A DNA stretch of 6,434 nt from Bacteroidales bacterium UBA3816 (GTDB lineage Bacteria > Bacteroidota > Bacteroidia > Bacteroidales > P3): assembly GCA_002368955.1 (NCBI GenBank), contig DFDY01000158.1, positions 2,485 through 8,918 of the forward strand, written 5' to 3'. Within the stretch, counting starts at the first letter, position 1. Every line of letters starts with the position of its first letter. The position numbers and the translations under genes were made by a program. Positions 1 to 5,888 of the stretch are shown here, piece after piece. The notes under the pieces are model-generated. The model did no database searches. It had not been told where the DNA came from and saw only the letters and a program-made list of their open reading frames with translations.

Positions 1-866
1 AGCATGGCCTTACGACGGTCGCCAAAGCCAGGAGCCTTCACGGCAACCACCTTCAGGCCGCCACGCAGACGGTTGACCACGAGGGTGGCCATGGCCTCGG
101 TTTCGACATCCTCAGCAATGATAAGGAGAGGACGACCCTGTTTAGCAACGGGTTCGAGGATAGGCAGGAGGGACTGGAGCGAGCTGATCTTCTTGTCGTA
201 GATCATGACCAGAGGATTGTCGTAGGTGCACTCCATCTTGTCGGTATCGGTGACAAAATAGGGGCTGATGTAGCCGCGGTCGAACTGCATACCTTCGACC
301 ACCTTGACGCTGGTCTCGATGCCTTTAGCCTCTTCAATGGTGATAACGCCGTCCTTAGAAACTTTCTCCATGGCCTCGGCAATAATGTCACCAATCTGAG
401 TGTCGTTGTTGGCACTGATTGTGGCCACTTGGCGAATCTTCTCGATGTCGCCGCCTACTTCCTGAGCGTTGGCCTTGATATCCTCGACGATGGTGGCTAC
501 GGCCTTGTCGATACCGCGTTTGAGGTCCATGGGGTTGGCCCCAGCGGTGACGTTCTTCAGACCGGTGTTGACGATGGCCTGAGCCAAAACGGTAGCAGTG
601 GTGGTGCCGTCGCCAGCCTGGTCGTTGGTCTTAGAGGCAACCTCCTTCACCATCTGGGCACCCATGTTCTCGATGCTGTTCTCCAGTTCGACTTCCTTAG
701 CCACGGTCACACCGTCCTTAGTCACCTGGGGAGCACCAAATTTCTTGTCGATAACGACATTGCGGCCTTTAGGGCCGAGGGTTACTTTTACTGCGTTTGC
801 CAGTGCATCAACGCCCTTGCGGAGCTGTTCGCGAGCGTCATTATTGAAAACTATTTCTTTTGCCAT
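1..866 (-). CDS. groEL: Chaperonin GroEL (Hsp60), N-terminal part, cut by window edge
   Basis: This is the large subunit of the cytosolic GroEL-GroES folding machine, a double-ring ATPase that encloses unfolded proteins. The minus-strand reading from the ATG at 866 begins MAKEIVFNND and stays open to base 3, giving residues 1-288 of a family usually about 545 long. The rest lies outside the window. Visible signatures are the nucleotide-binding G-P-K-G-R at 31-35, the catalytic-type Asp in K-D-G-V at 50-53, and G-D-G-T-T-T at 85-90. The apical domain starts near 190, and its substrate and GroES-binding aromatics are present (Y199, Y203, F204 in R-G-Y-I-S-P-Y-F). It lies 153 bases downstream of groES on the same strand, the standard groES-groEL order. 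No Shine-Dalgarno precedes the start; the leader is A-rich, as usual in Bacteroidota. No frameshift is seen. Identification is secure. Confidence 0.98.
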   Translation of the reverse strand, partial: MAKEIVFNNDAREQLRKGVDALANAVKVTLGPKGRNVVIDKKFGAPQVTKDGVTVAKEVELENSIENMGAQMVKEVASKTNDQAGDGTTTATVLAQAIVNTGLKNVTAGANPMDLKRGIDKAVATIVEDIKANAQEVGGDIEKIRQVATISANNDTQIGDIIAEAMEKVSKDGVITIEEAKGIETSVKVVEGMQFDRGYISPYFVTDTDKMECTYDNPLVMIYDKKISSLQSLLPILEPVAKQGRPLLIIAEDVETEAMATLVVNRLRGGLKVVAVKAPGFGDRRKAM

Positions 867-883
867 TTTTCTTAGTTAATTGT

Positions 884-911
884 GATTAGTGAATAGTCAT
901 TACCACTAATC
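884..911. repeat. Perfect 8-bp inverted repeat in the groES-groEL spacer
   Basis: GATTAGTG (884-891) is matched by CACTAATC (904-911), leaving a 12-base loop. On the minus strand it would form a hairpin in the messenger about 17 bases upstream of the groEL start. There is no T-tract, so it is not a terminator. A processing or translation-tuning role between the two cistrons is possible but not shown. Confidence 0.5.
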
Positions 912-995
912 GGGTTATTTCTTCTTTTTTTATTCCTCGGTGATGGGGGCTTTTCTTGTAAAAAGTAATATGATATTTGTAATGTCTATTCTCTT

Positions 996-1018
996 TTCAC
1001 TCATCACCATTCACTCAT
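996..1018. repeat. Short direct repeat TTCACTCAT just downstream of groES
   Basis: TTCACTCAT occurs at 996-1004 and again at 1010-1018, separated by CACCA, a 14-bp period. The last copy ends within the groES stop region. Read on the minus strand it is ATGAGTGAA, related to the TTAGTGAAT at 886-894 at the other end of the same spacer. It is a short degenerate repeat with no assigned role. Confidence 0.5.
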
Positions 1019-1019
1019 T

Positions 1020-1289
1020 TTAGATGATGGCGTAGATGTCGCCTTCCTTCATAATCATATACTTGGTGCCGTCGATGTCGACCTCGGTGCCGCTATATTT
1101 GCCGTAGAGCACTTCGTCGCCCACCTTCACGGTCATCTCATGGTCCTTGGTGCCAGGGCCAACGGATATCACTTTACCCTTTTGGGGTTTCTCTTTGGCG
1201 GTGTCGGGAATGATAATTCCAGCTGCAGTTTTTTGCTCTGCCTCGTCGGGCAAGACCAGTACACGGTCTGCTAAAGGTTTAATGTTCAT
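1020..1289 (-). CDS. groES: Co-chaperonin GroES (Hsp10)
   Basis: This is the heptameric lid of the GroEL chamber. The product is 89 residues, slightly shorter than the usual 94-97 but typical of Bacteroidota. The N-terminus MNIKPLADRVLVLP matches the family beta-barrel start. The mobile loop that docks on GroEL is at about residues 16-32 and carries the hydrophobic G-I-I-I-P contact (24-28). The later G-K-V-I-S-V-G-P-G (38-46) and D-E-V-L-Y-G-K-Y-S-G-T-E (58-69) are classic GroES strands, and the C-terminus D-I-Y-A-I-I is complete. It is the first gene of the groES-groEL operon, and its promoter must lie in the divergent region 1290-1532. The start at 1289 is preceded by an A/T-rich leader without a Shine-Dalgarno sequence. 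Identification is secure. Confidence 0.98.
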   Translation of the reverse strand: MNIKPLADRVLVLPDEAEQKTAAGIIIPDTAKEKPQKGKVISVGPGTKDHEMTVKVGDEVLYGKYSGTEVDIDGTKYMIMKEGDIYAII

Positions 1290-1382
1290 GACTTATTATT
1301 TTTTAGTTGTTAATCTTTATTTTGTACGTCCTTACTTATTTCTTTTTTTTTGACGTAACGAGCCTATAAATATCATAAACCG

Positions 1383-1393
1383 TGCCAATGGCA
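1383..1393. promoter_or_regulatory. Palindrome TGCCA-A-TGGCA upstream of groES
   Basis: This is a perfect 5-1-5 palindrome (1383-1387 and 1389-1393). It sits about 95 bases upstream of the groES start and 20 bases from the longer palindrome at 1413-1435, which uses the same half-sites. The shared half-site and the location before a heat-shock operon suggest a protein-binding operator. The binding protein is not identifiable from the sequence. Confidence 0.4.
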
Positions 1394-1412
1394 TAAGCAA
1401 GACATTACAGCC

Positions 1413-1435
1413 CTGCCATAATGACAAATTGGCAG
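1413..1435. promoter_or_regulatory. Palindrome CTGCCA-N11-TGGCAG with central TGACA, upstream of groES
   Basis: CTGCCA (1413-1418) and TGGCAG (1430-1435) form a perfect 6-bp inverted repeat. Between them lies TGACA (1422-1426), so three TGNCA pentamers (1414, 1422, 1430) are spaced exactly 8 bp apart. Such regular spacing suggests cooperative regulator binding or a compact operator for the chaperonin promoter. The assignment is inferred from position and symmetry only. Confidence 0.45.
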
Positions 1436-1532
1436 CAACGAAATAAAAAAGATAATCTGTCGTTGTTGATAAAATAGACAATAAACGAACTGCCCACAAA
1501 CTAAGGGCTTTGAATTAATGCATAATAATTAA

Positions 1533-2321
1533 ATGTTAATAAAGAACATAATAGATTATCTGGACAGTCAGACACATCCAGAATATCAGGAAGACTACGA
1601 CAATTCTGGGTTTCTACTGGGCGACCCTGCCCAGCCATGCACGGGCGCACTCATCGCTCTTGACCTTACGGATGCCGTGGTAGATGAAGCCATTGAGCGT
1701 GGGGTAAACCTCATCGTTACCCATCATCCATTCATTTTCAGCGGTGTGAAACGCATTACGCCCCTTAATGCCACTGGCCGACTGATATTCAAACTAATCA
1801 AGAATGGAATGGCTGTCTATGCCGCTCACACCAACCTTGACAACTTAGCCGACGGTGTGAACGGAGTGCTGGCACAAGTGCTGGGACTGACAGACTGTCA
1901 CATTCTGCGACCCCTTCAAGGTCAGGACTCACCTCTGGTAGGTGCCGGCCTGGTGGGTCAACTCCCCTACCCGCTTCCCGCCGAGGCATTCCTCCAACAA
2001 GTGAAGTTATCTCTGGGACTGCCCTTGCTGCGGCTGAGTGACATAACACAGCAGGTCGTCAGCAGTGTGGCCATCTGTGGGGGTGCCGGAAGCTTTCTTA
2101 TCGACGACGCAATTGCGGCTGGGGCCGCAGCCTTCCTGACGGGCGACTTGAAGTACCACGATTTCCAACGTGCACAAGGACGCATCACTCTGGTTGACAT
2201 AGGCCATTTTGAGAGCGAACAATTCAGCAAACAATTAATTTATTCCATTATATCAAAAAAATTTAGTAATTTTGCATGTTTTATTAGTCAACGAGGCCGC
2301 AGCTTTGTGAACTATATATAA
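1533..2321 (+). CDS. Nif3/YbgI-like dinuclear metal-centre protein (short form)
   Basis: This is a member of the Nif3 (YbgI/YqfO) family, often annotated as GTP cyclohydrolase 1 type 2 homologue; family members are toroidal hexamers with a two-metal site, and the physiological reaction is unsettled. The visible metal ligands match E. coli YbgI: H64-H65 in V-T-H-H-P, D103 in H-T-N-L-D-N, and H225 with E229 in D-I-G-H-F-E-S-E. Other hallmarks are D-N-S-G at 23-26 and T-G-D-L-K-Y-H-D at 203-210. The length, 262 residues, is that of the short form. It appears to lack the roughly 100-residue PII-like insert that I recall in the ~365-residue Bacteroides proteins, because the chain passes directly from L-R-P-L-Q-G (125-130) to I-C-G-G-A-G-S-F (181-188). 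The start at 1533 is an ATG in AT-rich sequence with no Shine-Dalgarno, and the protein begins with the family's expected helix. The zinc-ribbon gene follows 41 bases later. Confidence 0.93.
   Translation: MLIKNIIDYLDSQTHPEYQEDYDNSGFLLGDPAQPCTGALIALDLTDAVVDEAIERGVNLIVTHHPFIFSGVKRITPLNATGRLIFKLIKNGMAVYAAHTNLDNLADGVNGVLAQVLGLTDCHILRPLQGQDSPLVGAGLVGQLPYPLPAEAFLQQVKLSLGLPLLRLSDITQQVVSSVAICGGAGSFLIDDAIAAGAAAFLTGDLKYHDFQRAQGRITLVDIGHFESEQFSKQLIYSIISKKFSNFACFISQRGRSFVNYI
2267..2274 (+). promoter_or_regulatory. Candidate Bacteroidota -7 element (TAATTTTG) inside the 3' end of nif3
   Basis: TAATTTTG matches the Bacteroidota primary-sigma -7 consensus TAnnTTTG exactly, in an AT-rich stretch 89 bases upstream of the zinc-ribbon start codon. 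The -33 position, about 20 bases further upstream, reads TTCC rather than TTTG, so only half of the promoter is strong. It would let the zinc-ribbon gene and hutH be transcribed independently of nif3. The same bases also encode family-conserved residues (K-F-S-N-F-A), so a chance match is possible. Confidence 0.4.
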
Positions 2322-2362
2322 CTGTCTAATAAAAAAATAAATAAAAATACATATATCGAACA

Positions 2363-3181
2363 ATGCCCAAGAAAGTCACCACACCCGAAGTTGCCGAGAT
2401 GCCCGCTGAGGCCACTCGCCCTGTTTTAGAAGTCGACGAAGCCATTGAACGTCGTCTGGTTGCGCTGTATACCCTTCAGCTTGTCGATTCCGAAATCGAC
2501 AAGATTAAGATTGTCCGAGGAGAGCTGCCACAAGCCATCCAAGACCTCGAAGACGAATTGGCAGGATTGCAGACCCGTATTGAAAACTTTAAGGCCAGCA
2601 TTGCCGAACAGAATGACAACATAGTCAAGCGCAATAGCGAGATTGCCGACCACAAGGCCCTCATAGCCAAATATGAGAAACAGCAAGACAATGTGCGCAA
2701 CAACCGCGAGTTCGAGGCCATCAACAAGGAGATTGAATTTCAGGATTTGGAGATTCAGCTTTGCGAACGCCGCAACCGCGATTCCAACAACAAAATCAAG
2801 GAGCTGGAACAGCATATCGCCGCTGCCGAACAGCTCATCGAAGGCCGCCAAAAGGACCTCAACTCGAAGAAGGAGGAGCTGGACGGCATCATCGAGGACA
2901 CTAAAAAGGACGAGGTGCGCTTTAGGGAGAAGTCGCATGAGATGGAACAGTATATCGACGACTACTACCTGACCGGCTACAAACGCATCCGCAATCAGGC
3001 CCGCAACGGACTGGCAGTGGTCACCATTGAACGCGACGCCTGCGGCGGCTGTTTCAGCAAGATTCCCCCCCAGCGTCAGAGCGAAATCAAGATGCACAAA
3101 AAGGTCATCGTGTGCGAATACTGCGGACGCATCCTCGTAGACGAAGACATTGCCCAGAAAGCTCACGCCCAGTTGGAATAA
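2363..3181 (+). CDS. Coiled-coil C4-type zinc-ribbon protein (DUF164 family)
   Basis: This 272-residue cytosolic protein has a long charged helical region (about 27-200) with heptad-like leucine/isoleucine spacing, predicted to form an antiparallel coiled coil. A C-terminal zinc ribbon follows, with ligands C227-G-G-C230 and C251-E-Y-C254. The Y-K-R-I-R, R-N-G-L-A-V-V and C-G-G-C-F-S-K-I-P-P-Q motifs are characteristic of the DUF164/zinc-ribbon family (the group that includes CT398 of Chlamydia and HP0958 of Helicobacter). Members have been linked to RNA or sigma-54 and secretion partners, but no common function is established. The first 25 residues are a Pro/Glu-rich, probably flexible extension. 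It sits between nif3 and hutH on the same strand; I recall the nif3-zinc-ribbon pairing as common in Bacteroidota. It has no signal peptide and no membrane segment. The family call is confident; the role is unknown. Confidence 0.9.
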   Translation: MPKKVTTPEVAEMPAEATRPVLEVDEAIERRLVALYTLQLVDSEIDKIKIVRGELPQAIQDLEDELAGLQTRIENFKASIAEQNDNIVKRNSEIADHKALIAKYEKQQDNVRNNREFEAINKEIEFQDLEIQLCERRNRDSNNKIKELEQHIAAAEQLIEGRQKDLNSKKEELDGIIEDTKKDEVRFREKSHEMEQYIDDYYLTGYKRIRNQARNGLAVVTIERDACGGCFSKIPPQRQSEIKMHKKVIVCEYCGRILVDEDIAQKAHAQLE

Positions 3182-3256
3182 TAATATTCACCAACAATAC
3201 AGAGCCACTATCAACTCAAAAAGAACTAACAAACAACCCCTTTTAAAAAGACTGTC

Positions 3257-4753
3257 ATGGTTTACAATATCAATCCCGAAGAAAGACTAACAATTTCCAA
3301 GGTCAAGGAAATCGTTGACAACAAAATGACCCTAGCCCTTAGCGACGAGGCCAAACGCCGCATTCAGAAATGCCGCGACTATCTGAACAAGAAGATGGAA
3401 ACCCAGAAGGAACCCATATACGGTGTCACCACTGGATTTGGCTCACTCTGCAATATCTCTATCAGCAAGGAACAGCTCAGCCAACTGCAGAAGAACCTGG
3501 TCATGAGCCATGCCTGCGGCGTGGGCGACGAAGTACCCCAAGAGGTAGTGCGCCTAATGCTGCTGCTCAAGGCTCAGAATTTCTGTTTTGGCTATAGCGG
3601 GGCACAACTGCAAACGGTGCAACGTTTGATTGACTGCTACAACAACGACGTGCTGCCAGTTGTCTACCAGCAGGGTAGCCTGGGTGCCAGCGGCGACCTC
3701 TGCCCCTTGGCCAACCTCATGTTGCCCGCCATTCTGGGCATGGGCGACGTGTACTATAAAGGCACTCGTTGCGATGTCCAGAAAGTCTATGCCGAACTGG
3801 GCTGGAAACCCATCGAGCTGCAGAGCAAGGAAGGTCTCGCCCTTCTCAATGGCACGCAGTTCATGAGCAGCTACGCTGTTTGGTGCATAATGAAAGCCCA
3901 ACGCCTCAGCAGACAGGCCGACATGCTCCTGTCGCTTAGCCTCGATGCTTTCGACGGTCGCATTGAGCCTTTCTACGAGAGCCTTCATATGGTGCGTCCC
4001 CACAAAGGTCAGCTGGAGACGGCTGCCGCCGTGCGCAAGTATACCGAGGGAAGCCAGATTATAGCCCGCCACAAAGAACATGTGCAGGACCCCTACAGCT
4101 TCCGGTGCGCCCCGCAGGTGCATGGTGCTGCCAAAGATACGATAGCCTATGTGGCTTCCGTCATTGAGACCGAAATCAACTCTACTACCGACAACCCCAT
4201 TGTCCTCCCCGACGAGGATATGGTTATCAGCGGTGGTCACTTCCACGGCGAGCCCCTGGCCATGGTGCTTGACTTCCTGGCCATTGCCGTTGCCGAACTG
4301 GGCAGCATCAGCGAACGCCGCACCTACCAACTCATCGATGCCAAACGCGGCCTGCCCAGCTTCCTAGTGGCCAAGCCAGGCCTCAACAGCGGCTTCATGA
4401 TTCCGCAGTATGCCGCCGCCTCCATCGTAAGCCAGAGCAAACAACTCTGCACCCCTTGCAGCGTAGACAGCATCCCCAGCAGTCAGAATCAGGAAGACCT
4501 CGTCAGCATGGGTGGCAATGCCGCCACTAAGTGCTACAAAGTGATGGAAAACACCGAGCGCGTGATGGCAATAGAACTTTTCGATGCCGCACAGGCTTTG
4601 GACTTCCGCCATCAGGAAGGCCTCAAGAGCAGCCCCTTCATCGAGAACCTCGTTTCCGAATACCGCAAAGTGGTCAATTTTGTCGACATCGACCAAATCA
4701 TGTACAAGCACATCCACGCCAGCGTCAAGTTCCTGCAAGACATGGCTCTATAA
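3257..4753 (+). CDS. hutH: Histidine ammonia-lyase (histidase)
   Basis: HutH converts L-histidine to trans-urocanate and ammonia, the first step of histidine degradation, in the cytosol as a homotetramer. The 498-residue length is normal. The residues that self-cyclise into the MIO electrophile are present as A144-S145-G146 in G-S-L-G-A-S-G-D-L. Other active-site elements are Y55 in Y-G-V-T-T-G-F-G, H85 in M-S-H-A-C-G-V-G, N198 in L-L-N-G-T-Q, Y280 and R283 in Q-D-P-Y-S-F-R, and E413 in N-Q-E-D. The S-H and Q-E-D signatures favour histidase over phenylalanine or tyrosine lyases. The residue after Q-E-D is Leu where I recall His in most histidases. The gene is 75 bases downstream of the zinc-ribbon gene. 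No hutU, hutI or glutamate formiminotransferase gene is in the window, so the remaining pathway must be elsewhere. A hairpin terminator follows. Alternative: a related aromatic amino acid lyase, less likely. Confidence 0.93.
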   Translation: MVYNINPEERLTISKVKEIVDNKMTLALSDEAKRRIQKCRDYLNKKMETQKEPIYGVTTGFGSLCNISISKEQLSQLQKNLVMSHACGVGDEVPQEVVRLMLLLKAQNFCFGYSGAQLQTVQRLIDCYNNDVLPVVYQQGSLGASGDLCPLANLMLPAILGMGDVYYKGTRCDVQKVYAELGWKPIELQSKEGLALLNGTQFMSSYAVWCIMKAQRLSRQADMLLSLSLDAFDGRIEPFYESLHMVRPHKGQLETAAAVRKYTEGSQIIARHKEHVQDPYSFRCAPQVHGAAKDTIAYVASVIETEINSTTDNPIVLPDEDMVISGGHFHGEPLAMVLDFLAIAVAELGSISERRTYQLIDAKRGLPSFLVAKPGLNSGFMIPQYAAASIVSQSKQLCTPCSVDSIPSSQNQEDLVSMGGNAATKCYKVMENTERVMAIELFDAAQALDFRHQEGLKSSPFIENLVSEYRKVVNFVDIDQIMYKHIHASVKFLQDMAL

Positions 4754-4818
4754 AACAAAGAACAATCATCATCATCAGAGGCCAGTGTTGGCAAAAGTCT
4801 ATTGCCTCGGCCTCATAT

Positions 4819-4852
4819 TGCCGCAGTCTTTCGAGGCTGCGGCATCTCTTTT
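4819..4852 (+). terminator. Rho-independent terminator after hutH
   Basis: An 11-bp stem (4819-4829 with 4834-4844, including one G-T pair) closes on a TTCG tetraloop. The core arms are GCCGCAG and CTGCGGC, and the T-rich stretch TCTCTTTTA follows. It is 66 bases beyond the hutH stop. The stem strength, stable loop and T-run make a terminator for the nif3-zinc-ribbon-hutH unit likely. Confidence 0.75.
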
Positions 4853-5048
4853 ATGTGCACTTATAATGCTATGGTTTTCGAGACGGGCTGGGATAAAGTA
4901 GGACTCATTTTTGGCATATAGCCTCCATGTAGTTTTTATTCTCCATGGCACATGGTTCACCTCCTAGGGTATCCGAAATGTGATTACCCCATCGGGGGCT
5001 CACTCGGGACGTGCACCCGCTAGACATCACTCTCATTCCGAGCATACA
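4845..5048. other. Gap between two terminators: no gene, but several inverted repeats
   Basis: This stretch lies in the convergent gap between hutH and the leucine-rich-repeat gene (4754-5102 overall), between their terminators. No credible protein-coding gene is seen; the longer plus-strand reading starting at 4980 has no recognisable domain and runs antisense into the neighbour. The right half is GC-rich and structured. GTGAT (4980-4984) pairs with ATCAC (5026-5030) and encloses two hairpins, CCCC-ATC-GGGG (4987-4997) and CGGG-N7-CCCG (5005-5019). To the left are CCATGT (4925-4930) with ACATGG (4950-4955), and GGC-N5-GCC (4913-4923). Together they could be a structured RNA or a dispersed intergenic repeat. 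Neither strand shows a clear promoter. Confidence 0.4.
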
Positions 5049-5083
5049 AAAAGGCTGCCGCATACAGGATGTGGCAGCCTTTT
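5049..5083. terminator. Bidirectional terminator at the end of the leucine-rich-repeat gene
   Basis: A 15-bp stem (5049-5063 with 5069-5083, one G-T pair) has a 5-base loop and core arms GGCTGCC and GGCAGCC. Read leftward it is followed by a run of five T, and read rightward by TTTTGTTTT. It starts 20 bases past the stop codon of the minus-strand leucine-rich-repeat gene, which it most likely terminates. The symmetry also allows it to stop any read-through from hutH. Confidence 0.85.
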
Positions 5084-5102
5084 GTTTTATAGAGAAAGAA
5101 AG

Positions 5103-5888
5103 CTACATCGACTTGATGGTATATTGGCCCCAGATATAGGAGGCCTTGTAGGCATCGAAGGCCTGACGTGTGACGGTGATGGGAATTTCGCGTCCAAAGG
5201 CAGGCTCAGAAGTGCATGCGGGCGTGGGCGGGACTGTGCCGAGAAAGAGTACAGAGGAAAGCTTGGCATATCCAGCAAAGGCTCCACAGCCCAAGGTGGT
5301 GATATTGGCAGGAATGAGATAGTCAGTTACTGAGGCGCAGTTTTCGAAACAACCTTCAGGGATGACTGTGAGACCATGGGAGATGACAAAATGGCGGACG
5401 TTGACGCAGTCTTTGAAGGCATAGGCACCGAGTTCCCACACCGAATTGGGCATGACTACGTCGATGAGCGAAGTGCAGTCCTCGAAGGCGCGCGCGCCTA
5501 TAACGGCGAGAGTTTTGGGCATTTCAATGAAACGCAGGTCGGTGCAGTGGGCAAAGGCAGCCGCGCCGATATTGAACATGGTGGTGGGAAGTGTCACACC
5601 TTGAATTCGGATGCAGTTTGAAAAGCAACCGTCACCGATGCCAGTGACAACATAGTTGTCGCCATTGTAGCGCACGGTTCGTGGCACGTTGATGAAACCG
5701 CCAAGCATTTCGGGGTATTCTTCCTGATACCAGACGTATACTTCGCCAAAGTCCACAATTTTGTAATACAGCACTTGGCCAGAAGAGCATACGGCCGAGA
5801 AGTCGGCACTGTCGGTGTAGGGATGAGCCTGCACGGAAGACAGCGTACCCATCACAAAAAGGGTTAAGAAGAGTAAAATCTTTTTCAT
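5103..5888 (-). CDS. Secreted BspA-like leucine-rich-repeat protein
   Basis: This is a 261-residue exported protein of the LRR_5/BspA type, a group found on surfaces of Bacteroidales and linked in some species to binding host or bacterial partners; the ligand here is unknown. Residues 1-21 form a signal peptide: Lys-Lys, a hydrophobic core, then S-V-Q-A before H22. No lipobox Cys is present. A short N-terminal domain (22-83) precedes six repeats of exactly 23 residues starting at 84, 107, 130, 153, 176 and 199. Each opens with I/L-G/P and has A/C-F at +5/+6 (G-C-F, A-A-F, R-A-F), usually followed by a Cys at +9. The last repeat is degenerate and leads into a capping segment ending A-Y-K-A-S-Y-I-W-G-Q-Y-T-I-K-S-M, as in other BspA-like proteins. 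No type IX secretion sorting domain is visible. It lies 39 bases downstream of polA on the same strand, so read-through from polA or a promoter within the polA end is likely. Confidence 0.92.
   Translation of the reverse strand: MKKILLFLTLFVMGTLSSVQAHPYTDSADFSAVCSSGQVLYYKIVDFGEVYVWYQEEYPEMLGGFINVPRTVRYNGDNYVVTGIGDGCFSNCIRIQGVTLPTTMFNIGAAAFAHCTDLRFIEMPKTLAVIGARAFEDCTSLIDVVMPNSVWELGAYAFKDCVNVRHFVISHGLTVIPEGCFENCASVTDYLIPANITTLGCGAFAGYAKLSSVLFLGTVPPTPACTSEPAFGREIPITVTRQAFDAYKASYIWGQYTIKSM

Larger units (their letters stand above)
1290..1532. promoter_or_regulatory. Divergent intergenic region between groES and nif3
   Basis: These 243 AT-rich bases must hold the promoters for groES (leftward) and probably nif3 (rightward). 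I find no exact TAnnTTTG -7 element for either direction. The T-rich run at 1341-1351 lies in the groES leader (A-rich in the messenger). TA-rich sequence at 1365-1378, read leftward, is the best position for a groES -7 region, but it fits the consensus poorly. The conspicuous content is the palindrome cluster listed separately. No CIRCE element (TTAGCACTC-N9-GAGTGCTAA) is present. Confidence 0.6.

Noticed and set aside
429..875. 148-codon plus-strand frame opposite groEL
   Set aside because: It is antisense to unmistakable GroEL sequence, with no independent domain or promoter evidence.
1290..1532. CIRCE element or sigma-54 promoter for groES
   Set aside because: No TTAGCACTC-N9-GAGTGCTAA is present. 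TTGGCACG on the minus strand resembles a -24 box, but the -12 position reads ATGAT rather than TTGCT, which is too weak to call.
2426..3166. 246-codon open reading frame antisense to the zinc-ribbon gene
   Set aside because: It has no recognisable domain, is hydrophobic low-complexity, and mirrors the codon usage of the well-supported plus-strand gene.
3554..4738. Long antisense open frames (258 and 124 codons) opposite hutH
   Set aside because: They arise from the codon bias of hutH, show no family motifs, and the sense frame carries the full histidase active site.
4778..4837. Attenuator-like alternative pairings ahead of the hutH terminator (GAGGCC with GGCCTC; GCCTCG with CGAGGC)
   Set aside because: The complementary segments exist, but no plus-strand gene lies downstream to be regulated, so a plain terminator explains the region.
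4980..5333. 117-codon plus-strand frame starting in the hutH/leucine-rich-repeat gap
   Set aside because: It crosses the strong terminator hairpin at 5049-5083 and runs antisense into the leucine-rich-repeat gene; its composition is unlike a real protein.
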